DNA from: Paracoccus sp. JM45 | GTDB taxonomy: Bacteria > Pseudomonadota > Alphaproteobacteria > Rhodobacterales > Rhodobacteraceae | Reading direction: 5' to 3' | Length of the DNA stretch: 64,000 nt | NCBI RefSeq assembly: GCF_003590715.1 | Contig: NZ_QQVY01000004.1 | Location: forward strand, 62,001-126,000 | In this document: positions 1 to 8,314 of the stretch, piece by piece | How the letters are laid out: every line of letters begins with the position of its first letter | Numbering within the stretch: position 1 is the stretch's first letter | Position numbers and translations under genes: made by a program | Notes under the pieces: generated by a model | Databases searched by the model: none | What the model saw: the letters and a program-made list of their open reading frames with translations, nothing else | Told to the model about the DNA's origin: nothing

Positions 1-1184
1 TGCGTGATGGAATCACGCGTCAGGCGGCGCAGGATATTGCCCAGACGGAACATCGCCAGACCGGCCAGCACGATCATGATACTGTGCCAGACGCCCGCAG
101 CTGCATCGCTGAAGACCATGGGAACACGGCCAACTTGCGCTTCGCCCCGTTCATACAGACCCGACAAAGGCAGGACTGCCCGCGTCAGTATGTGGTGAAC
201 GGTCATGATGCATGCCAGCACGCTGACCATATGAGCTGCTGAAACCCGTGCGGATTCCTTCATGTGCAGTGTGTTATAGGCGATCGCCTCGCGCGGAAAG
301 ATTGCGCGGGCCAGCCAGATACCGCCGAACAGGATAATGGCGGCAACAGGCAGGGCGTTCAGGAACGGCGTCGTCCAGGGCCCTGGCAAACCGGTTGCCT
401 GAATGGCGCTGATGGCAAGATAGACGCCTGCCATCGGAATTGCGATCTGGCCCAGTGACACGACGAACGCCAGAACGGCGCGGGAATAGCTGGTGGCACG
501 TGCAGACAGGCGTGACGGAAGACTGGTGATCCACATGCGACCGAAAGTCAGCAGCAATAGCGCAGCGACCAGATAAGCCCCCGCCAAGGGCAACTTGGGT
601 CGAACCTGTTCCCATATATCCGCTGATGCCCCTTGCAAGGACGCCTCGGCGCCGACGCCTTCCAACAGCTCGTAGCCGTCGACCAATGCGGCGGTCCAGC
701 TAGAGGGTAATAAGGGGGATTCTGTCTGTTCGGCCAATGCCAATGCCTGACGGCGACGCACAACCTCGTCTATCTGTGCGATGATAGAGCTGGCGCGGCT
801 GGCGGCCTGTGTGGCGGCAAGGCGCGGGGCCTGTGCTTCGGAAAGCTGTTCGTTCAGTTCTTCGCGACGTGCGGCGATATCGGCATCTTCAGTCTCACCC
901 TCGGCCGGAGCGGCGCCAAGGGCCTCGATCTGGTTGCGAACGGTCGCAATGCGGTCTGCGTTGACGTTCTGTGCAGGCTGCAGGTCTTCGCGCCATTCGC
1001 TGATCGTGTCGCGGGCCTTGCTTAGTTCGGCATTGGTCGCTTGGGGGTCCACGGAAAGCGCTTCGACGCGTTCTGCGACCTCTTCCCATTCGTCGTAATC
1101 GGGGGTCAGCCCTTGCTGGGCAAGAAGCGGCGTTGCTGTGATGGCGAATAACGCCACCATCAGCATTGCGATAAGATGTCTCAT
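1..1184 (-). CDS. DUF3772 mechanosensitive channel family protein (partial)
   Basis: This reading frame starts at 1184 and is open to the left edge, so only about 394 N-terminal residues are visible. It begins with a signal-peptide-like stretch (about residues 1-21, ending LLAQ). An Ala/Glu/Gln-rich periplasmic segment follows (about 22-170), as expected for DUF3772, and then several hydrophobic helices. In this family the MscS-type pore domain follows further along and would lie outside the window. The likely role is an inner-membrane mechanosensitive channel protecting against osmotic downshock. Only 9 nt separate it from the upstream cysK stop, so it is probably co-transcribed. The family call rests on overall architecture and is good; the pore itself is not seen. 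Confidence 0.75.
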   Translation of the reverse strand, partial: MRHLIAMLMVALFAITATPLLAQQGLTPDYDEWEEVAERVEALSVDPQATNAELSKARDTISEWREDLQPAQNVNADRIATVRNQIEALGAAPAEGETEDADIAARREELNEQLSEAQAPRLAATQAASRASSIIAQIDEVVRRRQALALAEQTESPLLPSSWTAALVDGYELLEGVGAEASLQGASADIWEQVRPKLPLAGAYLVAALLLLTFGRMWITSLPSRLSARATSYSRAVLAFVVSLGQIAIPMAGVYLAISAIQATGLPGPWTTPFLNALPVAAIILFGGIWLARAIFPREAIAYNTLHMKESARVSAAHMVSVLACIMTVHHILTRAVLPLSGLYERGEAQVGRVPMVFSDAAAGVWHSIMIVLAGLAMFRLGNILRRLTRDSIT

Positions 1185-1193
1185 AAGTTGGGG

Positions 1194-2225
1194 TTAACCT
1201 TCGAAGACTGTTGGCAGGTCCGGCGCGGGCTTGGTCAGCCATTCGGGCACAGGAAGTCCTTTGGCACGCAAGAACTCGGGGTTGAACAGTTTGGTCTGGT
1301 AACGGTTCCCGTAGTCACACAGGATCGTGACGATGGTATGGCCTGGCCCCATTTCGCGTGCCAGACGGATCGCGCCGGCGACATTGATCCCCGAAGAACC
1401 GCCAAGGCACAGTCCCTCGTCCTTGAGCAGGTCGAACACGATCGGCAGCGCTTCGCTGTCGGAAATGCGCCAGCTGAAATCAGGGGTGAACCCTTCAAGG
1501 TTTTTCGTAATGCGTCCCTGCCCGATCCCTTCGGTGATCGAACTTCCGGGGCTGTCGAATTCACCGGTGGTATAGAAGGAATGCAATGCGGCCCCTTCGG
1601 GATCGGCCAGACCGATCTTGACGCCTTTGGACTGCAGGGCATCCGCGACACCGGTCAGCGTGCCACCCGAACCGACAGCGCAGATAAAGCCGTCGACCTT
1701 GCCGCCGGTCTGTTCCCAGATCTCGGGTCCGGTTGTTTCCAGATGCGCCTGACGGTTGGCGGTATTGTCGAACTGGTTGGCCCAGATCGCGCCATTGGGT
1801 TCGGTCCGCGCCAGTTCCTCGGCCAGACGGCCCGAATAGCGGACATAGTTGTTGGGGTTCTTATAGGGCGCTGCCGGAACCTCGACCAAGGTCGCACCTG
1901 CAAGGCGCAGCATGTCCTTTTTTTCCTGACTTTGCGTTTCAGGAATGACAATAACCGACCGGAACCCCATCGAGGCACCGACAAGTGCCAGACCGATACC
2001 GGTGTTGCCTGCGGTCCCTTCGACAATCGTACCACCCGGACGCAGTTCCCCGCGTGCGACGGCATCCTTGATGATATACAGCGCGGCGCGATCCTTTACC
2101 GACTGGCCAGGATTCATAAACTCGGCCTTGCCAAGGATTTCACAGCCGGTTTCATCGCTGGCGCGGTTCAGACGGACCAGCGGCGTGTTGCCGATCGCGT
2201 CGGCCAGATCAGAACAGATTCGCAT
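1194..2225 (-). CDS. cysK: Cysteine synthase A (O-acetylserine sulfhydrylase)
   Basis: PLP enzyme that makes L-cysteine from O-acetylserine and sulfide in the cytoplasm. The 343-residue product has the fold-type II signature: the PLP lysine in SVKDRAA (about Lys44) and the phosphate-binding loop EGTAGNTGIG (about 70-78). It is slightly longer than enterobacterial CysK, with a C-terminal tail seen in Rhodobacterales. It follows the TrgB-like Nudix gene by about 105 nt and precedes the mechanosensitive-channel gene. In Rhodobacter sphaeroides cysK is linked to trgAB and contributes to tellurite resistance, so the neighbourhood is conserved. No cysteine-responsive leader was recognised. Confidence 0.93.
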   Translation of the reverse strand: MRICSDLADAIGNTPLVRLNRASDETGCEILGKAEFMNPGQSVKDRAALYIIKDAVARGELRPGGTIVEGTAGNTGIGLALVGASMGFRSVIVIPETQSQEKKDMLRLAGATLVEVPAAPYKNPNNYVRYSGRLAEELARTEPNGAIWANQFDNTANRQAHLETTGPEIWEQTGGKVDGFICAVGSGGTLTGVADALQSKGVKIGLADPEGAALHSFYTTGEFDSPGSSITEGIGQGRITKNLEGFTPDFSWRISDSEALPIVFDLLKDEGLCLGGSSGINVAGAIRLAREMGPGHTIVTILCDYGNRYQTKLFNPEFLRAKGLPVPEWLTKPAPDLPTVFEG

Positions 2226-2330
2226 GGCGATCGACCTTCTTTCAGGATGGGTTCAATATCATGAATACCTACACATGCAGGCCACCGGTGGGCAACCCCG
2301 CCGCAAGGCAGCACGATTATCCCGAACGGC

Positions 2331-3410
2331 TTAACCCACCCCAAGTTCCGCGCGCAGCCGGTCCACACGCGCATCCAGCCACAGCGATAAGGTTGCCAGC
2401 GGACCATTGCTGATCTGGCCCTGTTCGACCAGCGCCGTCAGCTGCGCGCGGTCCATGATATGGCTTCGAATATCTTCGGACTCGGACTCCAGCCCGTGAA
2501 TGCCTGTCGCCTCGTCGGGCAGGTCGGCAATACCGATAAATTGATAAAGAAATTCGCAAGCAGCACCGGGACTGGGGTAATAGCTGAAGCACGGATGCAG
2601 GCTGCTGATGTCCAATGCCGCTTCCTCTTGCGCCTCGCGGCGCATGGCGGTTTCGGGGGTTTCACCGGCATCGACGCGACCGGCGATGGGTTCCAGCAAC
2701 CACGGCTGTGGGTCACCGCGCAGATAGGGAACGACGCGAAACTGTTCAATGACCATCACCCTGTCCCGCACAGGGTCCCAAGGCAACAGAACTACGGCAT
2801 CGCCCATCAGAAAGCCTTCGCGCTTCATCAGTGCGGTTCGGCCACCTTCGTGCAAATCATGGGTCAGCCGGATTTCCTGAACCGCGAAATAGCCCTGAAA
2901 CCGCTGATGCTGCGTGATCACCTGCACCGCATTGCGCCCACGTTCCTTGACCACCCCTTGCCCCGACACAGGCATCCGCGCCCCGCGTATGCGGCTTGCG
3001 GCCCATATCCCCACCATCGGCAGTCGCGCGATCAGTCCATTCACGTCTGTATCGGCAGAAACCGACAGCAGCTGCCGCGCGATTTCCGCAGCAAGCGCAT
3101 CATGGTCGGGATCAGTATGCCAAGGGGCGTTGTCATCACCCTGCCCCGTAATCCCGATCAAAGGATGGCCGGCAATATGGATCACCCGCAGCCCCATGAT
3201 TTTGGAATAGCGCAGCAGTTCGGGTCCAACCGTCACCGCCACCCCGTCCAGCACCTGATCCGATGTTTTAAAGACCGGCCAACCGTCACGATCAATACCC
3301 GCCCTTGTCCCGCCCAGCAGCGTGCCATTCAGCTGGATCGGCTGTCCGGCAAGATCAAGCGCCTGCATCAGCAATGGCTGTGCCAATTGGCCGACAAGTA
3401 TAACTCTCAT
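2331..3410 (-). CDS. trgB: TrgB-like Nudix hydrolase with N-terminal cyclotransferase-like domain
   Basis: This 359-residue protein has two parts. Residues 1 to about 150 resemble the gamma-glutamylcyclotransferase/AIG2 fold seen in TrgB. Residues about 190-345 form a Nudix domain of the ADP-ribose pyrophosphatase type, with the box spanning Gly244 to Leu266 (AGE...RREAQEEAAL). The final box glycine is Ala265, but the REAQEE metal ligands are intact, so hydrolysis of a nucleoside-diphosphate substrate is plausible. Its start overlaps the DUF2059 stop by ATGA, which implies translational coupling. The trgB name rests on domain layout and linkage to cysK; the exact substrate is unknown. Confidence 0.75.
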   Translation of the reverse strand: MRVILVGQLAQPLLMQALDLAGQPIQLNGTLLGGTRAGIDRDGWPVFKTSDQVLDGVAVTVGPELLRYSKIMGLRVIHIAGHPLIGITGQGDDNAPWHTDPDHDALAAEIARQLLSVSADTDVNGLIARLPMVGIWAASRIRGARMPVSGQGVVKERGRNAVQVITQHQRFQGYFAVQEIRLTHDLHEGGRTALMKREGFLMGDAVVLLPWDPVRDRVMVIEQFRVVPYLRGDPQPWLLEPIAGRVDAGETPETAMRREAQEEAALDISSLHPCFSYYPSPGAACEFLYQFIGIADLPDEATGIHGLESESEDIRSHIMDRAQLTALVEQGQISNGPLATLSLWLDARVDRLRAELGVG

Positions 3411-4291
3411 AGCTGGCGCCCTTGTAGACGAAGTGCTGCGGCAAGCCCCATGTCATAGGATGTCTGCAGGAAAACCTCGTCATAGGCAGCGAACAGGGCA
3501 CGGGCCAATGCATCGCCTTCAGGGGACGCGGCATAGGCGATATATTCGTCCAGCTGTTCATCGCTGAGTGAGGAATAGGCCAGCATCAGAAAGGATTGCA
3601 GCCAGTCACGAGTATCGGCCTCTATCTGGTCCTGCTGCGACCAGGTTTCCGACAGCATTTCGCCTTCGGACAATGGCATGTCATAGCCCCCGCCTTCGCC
3701 GAAGCCGCGTGAAAACGCGACCGAGGCATTCAGCCCGCTGGTCACATTCGGCTCCACCAGATCAGCCACCTCGATCAGGCGGTTGATCTGGTCGACCCGA
3801 GGATCATTGCGCGCTGCGGCACGCCTGAATGCGTCTTGTGCGTTTTCGGAAACGGTATCGTCCAGCATCGCCATCCGCGCGGAAATTTCCAATGGCACAA
3901 GCTGTCGACCCAAGCCGGTTTCGTAAAAACCAAGTGCCGTGTTCAGAAGCGACAGATCGGAACGCATTAGGACTTTGCCCATGCCCTGACGGAACAGCGT
4001 TTGCAATCTGGCTGGTTGATTGATGCGGGCAACCGTTTCGGCCCAGGGTTCCCCACTGCCGGCAATCATCCCCTCTGCCGCAAAGGCAGCAGCCTCATCC
4101 GTCGCCTCTTGTTGGAAAATCTGCATTTGCCGGCCAAGGCCCAAGACCTGCCAGATCCGGTCCTGCACATTCGCGGTCGAGGTTGTGCCCTGCACAAATG
4201 TCGGACCGGACCGGACCGATTCAAGGTTCACAGCGTCAGCATAAAGCGGACCTGCCACCAGCACGGCCCCGAGATAAAAAATCTTCAGCAT
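3407..4291 (-). CDS. DUF2059 domain exported protein
   Basis: A 294-residue protein of unknown function with an N-terminal signal peptide (MLKIFYLGAVLVAGPLYA, about 1-18) and two helical DUF2059-like repeats rich in acidic residues. The ATG at 4291 is preferred over a GTG at 4300, because the GAAAGG ribosome-binding site at 4301-4306 gives a 9-nt spacing to the ATG but abuts the GTG. The stop overlaps the next start (TrgB-like) by 4 nt, placing it first in a DUF2059-trgB-cysK-channel operon. Probably periplasmic; no catalytic motif was seen. Confidence 0.75.
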   Translation of the reverse strand: MLKIFYLGAVLVAGPLYADAVNLESVRSGPTFVQGTTSTANVQDRIWQVLGLGRQMQIFQQEATDEAAAFAAEGMIAGSGEPWAETVARINQPARLQTLFRQGMGKVLMRSDLSLLNTALGFYETGLGRQLVPLEISARMAMLDDTVSENAQDAFRRAAARNDPRVDQINRLIEVADLVEPNVTSGLNASVAFSRGFGEGGGYDMPLSEGEMLSETWSQQDQIEADTRDWLQSFLMLAYSSLSDEQLDEYIAYAASPEGDALARALFAAYDEVFLQTSYDMGLAAALRLQGRQL

Positions 4292-4348
4292 CAGCCGCAC
4301 CTTTCAAAGAAAAATTCGATAGTTATGCTTTTTTTCGCCGAAACCCCC

Positions 4349-4375
4349 TTGCGCTTCAACCCCTCTCAATTTAAT
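4349..4375 (+). promoter_or_regulatory. Candidate sigma-70 promoter of tRNA-Ser
   Basis: TTGCGC at 4349-4354 and TTTAAT at 4370-4375 resemble -35 and -10 elements separated by 15 nt. This would start transcription near 4382, about 20 nt before the mature tRNA 5' end. The spacing is short, so this is a weak prediction from sequence only. Confidence 0.35.
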
Positions 4376-4401
4376 CCCCGCCTCAACCACCCAAGAAGCG
4401 C

Positions 4402-4491
4402 GGAGAGGTGCCGGAGTGGTCGAACGGGGCGGTCTCGAAAACCGTTGAGCCTGAGAGGGTTCCCAGGGTTCGAATCCCTGTCTCTCCGCCA
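4402..4491 (+). tRNA. tRNA-Ser (anticodon CGA)
   Basis: The sequence folds as a class II (long variable arm) tRNA. The acceptor stem GGAGAGG pairs with TCTCTCC. The anticodon loop CTCGAAA contains CGA, which reads UCG serine codons. There is a long variable arm, and the T-loop is GGTTCGAATCC. The discriminator base is G (4488), typical of serine tRNAs, and CCA is encoded at 4489-4491. It stands alone between minus-strand operons and is followed by an AT-rich stretch. Confidence 0.96.
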
Positions 4492-4638
4492 CTTCTTCTT
4501 TAATATTGAAAGATATTTTTGAAGACTGTGGTTGATTTCACGATAAAATTTGGCCGTATTTTCTGTTCGTAATTGCGTGAAAACTTATCGGTATTTTTCC
4601 ACAAATATTGTTGTTCTTTGCGGTCAATAGATACCTGT

Positions 4639-5322
4639 TTAGTGCCTCAAGATCAATCTGGCCCCATCTAGCATTGTAAAAACGGGCAATCCGGTGGCTT
4701 GGGCGACCTCTTTTGCGTAAGGGGGAAGATTGCCGCATTCGAACAGGATGGCGGCAATCTCAGGTGATCGGGTGACAAGTATTTGCGCGGCGGAAACAAC
4801 CTCGGCTGCCATATCAGCGGGTTGGAAAGCGCGTATCTGATCGCGCTTGGGCAATAGAAACGTTCGCGAGAACAGGTTGCTATCCTGAAGCCCGATAATC
4901 CGGACCGCCTCCTTCGGAACTCTGGCTGCTGTGATGGCAGCATTGCCAAGTGCAGGTGCCGAGGCGGTGATAACTCCGATAGGACCCTTGCCCGTCATCG
5001 CCCGAATTGTCGGCAGCAGTGATAGGCTTGAAAGCATTACGGGAATTGATACCGACGCCGCAACCTTGTCCTGTATCTGGATCAGGAAACCGCATGTCGA
5101 CGTGATAAGGCAGGCGCCCTCGGCCTCTAACTGGCGGGCGGCGTCGATGAATGCCCCGATCAGCTGGGGTGTCGGCTGTCCGTCGCGCACGATCAGCGGG
5201 CTATCGGCACCTGAAACCACCCGCACACGCGCCGGCAGATGGTAACTTGCAGGGTTTCCCGCATCGCCAAGTATCCGTGGAAAAGCCGTATCAAGGCTTA
5301 GGATGCCGATGAAGTCGCGCAT
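4639..5322 (-). CDS. Aspartate/glutamate racemase family protein
   Basis: A 227-residue cofactor-independent racemase of the Asp/Glu/hydantoin superfamily. Two cysteines sit where the catalytic pair is expected: TSTCGFL (about residue 77) and FECGNLPPY (about 195). Family members racemise amino acids or hydantoins, or isomerise maleate; the substrate here is unknown. It overlaps the 3' end of the upstream permease by 25 nt and is last in the TRAP transporter cluster. A role in interconverting enantiomers of an imported amino acid is therefore a reasonable inference. AT-rich DNA follows its stop. Confidence 0.8.
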   Translation of the reverse strand: MRDFIGILSLDTAFPRILGDAGNPASYHLPARVRVVSGADSPLIVRDGQPTPQLIGAFIDAARQLEAEGACLITSTCGFLIQIQDKVAASVSIPVMLSSLSLLPTIRAMTGKGPIGVITASAPALGNAAITAARVPKEAVRIIGLQDSNLFSRTFLLPKRDQIRAFQPADMAAEVVSAAQILVTRSPEIAAILFECGNLPPYAKEVAQATGLPVFTMLDGARLILRH

Positions 5323-6245
5323 GGTCGGTCTTTTACCTTAAAACAAGAAAAGATGAACGGGCTCATATAAATCGGTGCCTGCATGACGGCGACGAACAGT
5401 GACAGGCGCGGATCAAAGGGCAGTATTGCCAGAAGCAGTGCCATATTGCGGTTGCCAAAGATCAGCCCCTGCGATGCGGCGTCGGATGCTGCGAATGCAC
5501 GCCGCGCGATGGTTCGGAACAGAATGTTTCCTCCGAGATTCAGGGCAACTGCAAGCAGGAACAGGTTGAATGCGATTACGGGATCGCGGAGCATTAAAAG
5601 TGCTGTTCCCCCGACCAAGGGGATAAGGAAAATGATCATGGCAATCGCGGCCAGGCCGTTCAGATGCTGGCGTGCGGCGTGAATGCGGGACATTCCGAAA
5701 ACCGCCTGCAGAAAAATTCCAAGGACAATCCCCCCTGCCAGCAATGAAAAAACCTCTGCGGCAATAGACAAGATATGGGCGTCGAAAGGCAATCCGGCAA
5801 TAGACAGGCTAGCCGGTATCGTCAGTGGTGCCAGCAGCGTGCCTGTCAGGGTTAGGACAAGTGCGCGCGGGTGATCATAACCCAGCAGACTGGCAAGATT
5901 GGGTCCGGAACTTAACGGCGGCGCGGCAAGAAACGCCGCGACAGTCAGGAAAACAACCATCGGCATATCTGTTGCCAATGCCGCCGCCCGCAGGATCAGG
6001 GCAAGAGCAAGCTGGCCGCCGATGACAAAGGCGATTGCATGGCACAGCATTTTGCGACTGAACAATTGGCCAAGGTCGCCGAACGTCAGCGGCTGGCGGA
6101 TCACCGCAAGGGCCGTGACCAGAATGACCAGCGGCGGCAGCATCGGGCGGAACAATTGGGGCGACACCGGAACAAAGGGTATCACGCAAAAACCGACCAG
6201 CAAAAGGGCCGACGCATGCCGGCCCGCCCATGTCAGAGACCTCAT
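5298..6245 (-). CDS. Multi-pass permease, bile acid:sodium symporter-like
   Basis: A 315-residue integral membrane protein with about ten hydrophobic helices and few charged loops. The helix pattern and a PPLSSGPNLASLLG-type segment near the middle recall the SBF/BASS (bile acid:Na+ symporter) superfamily, but no diagnostic motif settles the family. The start at 6245 is chosen because its ATG overlaps the dctQM stop as ATGA. It lies between a TRAP permease and a racemase, so it may move a related substrate or product. The substrate is not predictable. Confidence 0.6.
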   Translation of the reverse strand: MRSLTWAGRHASALLLVGFCVIPFVPVSPQLFRPMLPPLVILVTALAVIRQPLTFGDLGQLFSRKMLCHAIAFVIGGQLALALILRAAALATDMPMVVFLTVAAFLAAPPLSSGPNLASLLGYDHPRALVLTLTGTLLAPLTIPASLSIAGLPFDAHILSIAAEVFSLLAGGIVLGIFLQAVFGMSRIHAARQHLNGLAAIAMIIFLIPLVGGTALLMLRDPVIAFNLFLLAVALNLGGNILFRTIARRAFAASDAASQGLIFGNRNMALLLAILPFDPRLSLFVAVMQAPIYMSPFIFSCFKVKDRPCATSSAS

Positions 6246-8149
6246 GGCTGCCCCTTGACCACCGACGGCAACCATGTCGCCAACCCCGGAAAGGCCACCA
6301 GAAGTCCCACCATCAGGATCATGATGCCGAACATGGGCAATGCCGTCCGCGCGATATAGCCCATGTCATGACGTGTCATGCCCTGCAGCACGAACAGGTT
6401 GAAGCCGACCGGCGGTGTAATCTGCGCCATCTCGACCACGACGACGATAAAGATGCCGAACCACAACAGGTCGATACCTGCCGCGCGCAGCATCGGATCG
6501 ACGATCGCCATCGTCAGTACCACAGCCGAAATGCCGTCAAGGAACATGCCAATGATGATATAAAACACCGTCAGCGCCGCAATCAGCGCAATCGGCGACA
6601 GATCCAGCTTGGCAATCATGATCGCCAGTGCATTGGGCACACCTGTAAAGCCCATCGCAAGTGTCAGAAAGCTGGCCCCCATCAGGATCAGCGCAATCAT
6701 GGCCGAGGTTCGCGTCGCACCCAGCAGGCTTTCACGCAGGGCCTGCCATGTCAGCGACCGCTGGATGGCGGCAAGAACCAATGCGCCGACAACACCGAAA
6801 GCGGCTGCCTCGGTCGCTGTTGCGATGCCGGTGTACATCGATCCGATGACCACGACGATCAGCGCCACGACAGGAAGCAGCACAACCGAGGCGCGGCATT
6901 TCTGGCCAAAGCCCATCCGCGGTTCGGCGGCGGGCACCTGTTCGGGGCGGATGAACGACCACGCGCCGATATAGATCATGAACATCGCGGCCAGAACCAG
7001 ACCGGGGATAATGCCCGCCATAAACAAAGCCGTTATGCTTTGCTGGACGGTCACGCCATAGACGATCAACGTCAGCGATGGCGGGATCATCAACCCAAGG
7101 GTCGCGGCACCGGCAAGGGTGCCCACGATCATGAATTCGGGATAGCCGCGTTGCCGCAACTCGGGGATGGACATCTTGCCGACGGTGGTCAGGGTCGCCG
7201 CCGACGAACCCGAAACTGCGGCGAAGACCGTGCAGCCGACGACATTGGCATGCAGCAATCCCCCCGGAAAGCCTGACAGCCATGGGGCAAGACCCTTGAA
7301 CATATCCTCGGACAGGCGCGACCGGTAAAGAATTTCGCCCATCCAGATGAACAACGGCAGCGAAGTCAGCGTCCAGCTGGAGGCAGAGGACCAGATGGTG
7401 ATGGACATCGAACTGCCCGGATTGCGCGGCGTAAAGCCGATCATCCCCATATAGGCCACGCCGATCAGCGCCAGTCCAACCCAAAGCCCCGTTCCCAGCA
7501 GGAAAAACATTACAAACAGGAAGATGCCGACCTTCAACCCTGTCGCGTCTGCATCGAAACCCGTCATGAAAGAGATTGCGGCATAGATCACCAGCAAACT
7601 GGCCCCAAGCACCAGCAGCCGTGCCCGTATCGATCCGAACAGATCCTGCAGCAGCGGTTTACGCGGCGGGTCAACGCCCAGATCCGTGGTCAGGACCACA
7701 GACAGAAGGGTATCGATGCAAGCAATCGCCAGCACCACCGCGCCAATGGCCATGGACAGCTGCGGTATCCACAAGGGTGTGCCATCCTGTCCCTGACTGA
7801 TGTCATTAATCTTATGGCTCAGGATCGGGGCCTGTATCGCATACCACGCGAAGAACACCGCAATGACAGCCGACAGGGTATAGACCCAGATCTCGGCACC
7901 GCGGCGATAACTGCCGGTTTTTTCGATCAGCATGCTGACGCGGATATGTTCGTTCTTCCGGAAAGTATCCGCCAGCGCCAGAAATGAGGCAGCAGCCATC
8001 GCATAGCCGGCATATTGCGCCGACCCCGGAAACATCACCCCAAGCCATCGGCACACCATCTGGGCGATAATCAGACAAAGAATGGCAATCAGGGATACCG
8101 CGGCGGCAAAACCGGATATGTTATAGGTCGTGTCAAGAAGACGACGCAT
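6242..8149 (-). CDS. TRAP transporter fused permease (DctQ-DctM)
   Basis: A 635-residue inner-membrane protein fusing the small DctQ-type subunit (about residues 1-165, four helices) to the large DctM-type subunit (about 200-630). The DctM part contains the conserved segment FAAVSGSSAATLTTVGKM and the following GYPEFMIVGTLAGAATLGLMIPPS. It couples sodium or proton entry to uptake of substrate delivered by the periplasmic binding protein. The start at 8149 has a GCGAGG ribosome-binding site just upstream and gives a clean cytoplasmic N-terminus; an upstream ATG at 8206 lacks one. The dctP gene precedes it, with a stem-loop between. Confidence 0.88.
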   Translation of the reverse strand: MRRLLDTTYNISGFAAAVSLIAILCLIIAQMVCRWLGVMFPGSAQYAGYAMAAASFLALADTFRKNEHIRVSMLIEKTGSYRRGAEIWVYTLSAVIAVFFAWYAIQAPILSHKINDISQGQDGTPLWIPQLSMAIGAVVLAIACIDTLLSVVLTTDLGVDPPRKPLLQDLFGSIRARLLVLGASLLVIYAAISFMTGFDADATGLKVGIFLFVMFFLLGTGLWVGLALIGVAYMGMIGFTPRNPGSSMSITIWSSASSWTLTSLPLFIWMGEILYRSRLSEDMFKGLAPWLSGFPGGLLHANVVGCTVFAAVSGSSAATLTTVGKMSIPELRQRGYPEFMIVGTLAGAATLGLMIPPSLTLIVYGVTVQQSITALFMAGIIPGLVLAAMFMIYIGAWSFIRPEQVPAAEPRMGFGQKCRASVVLLPVVALIVVVIGSMYTGIATATEAAAFGVVGALVLAAIQRSLTWQALRESLLGATRTSAMIALILMGASFLTLAMGFTGVPNALAIMIAKLDLSPIALIAALTVFYIIIGMFLDGISAVVLTMAIVDPMLRAAGIDLLWFGIFIVVVVEMAQITPPVGFNLFVLQGMTRHDMGYIARTALPMFGIMILMVGLLVAFPGLATWLPSVVKGQP

Positions 8150-8237
8150 ATAGCCTCGCTTGCGGTTATGGCCGACAGGCGGGCCGGGTGACGCGATGGC
8201 GATCATGGCAAATACCGATCTGGCAGAGGTGGCAGGA

Positions 8238-8279
8238 CGCCCGGGCCATCGTTCGGCATATCATGCCAAAGCCCGGGCG
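8238..8279 (-). promoter_or_regulatory. Intercistronic stem-loop between dctP and dctQM
   Basis: Arms CGCCCGGGC (8238-8246 and 8271-8279) pair perfectly over 9 bp. The loop contains a nested GGCAT/ATGCC hairpin. There is no T-tract, so it is more likely an mRNA-stability or partial-attenuation element than a full terminator. It sits after the dctP stop and before dctQM, where transporter operons often hold such elements to keep binding protein in excess over permease. Confidence 0.55.
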
Positions 8280-8314
8280 ACGGTCATCAGTGGCAATGAC
8301 CAGATAAAAGGCGG

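Noticed and set aside
1176..2264. Long plus-strand open frame of 362 codons opposite cysK
   Set aside because: It is antisense to a clear cysK with intact PLP motifs and shows no recognisable domain; GC-rich DNA makes such shadows common.
3407..4300. GTG start at 4300 for the DUF2059 gene
   Set aside because: The ribosome-binding site would touch the start codon; the ATG at 4291 has proper spacing.
6230..7276. Plus-strand open frame of 348 codons rich in His, Asp and Gln opposite dctM
   Set aside because: The composition is that of antisense to a hydrophobic membrane protein; the TRAP permease is the real gene.
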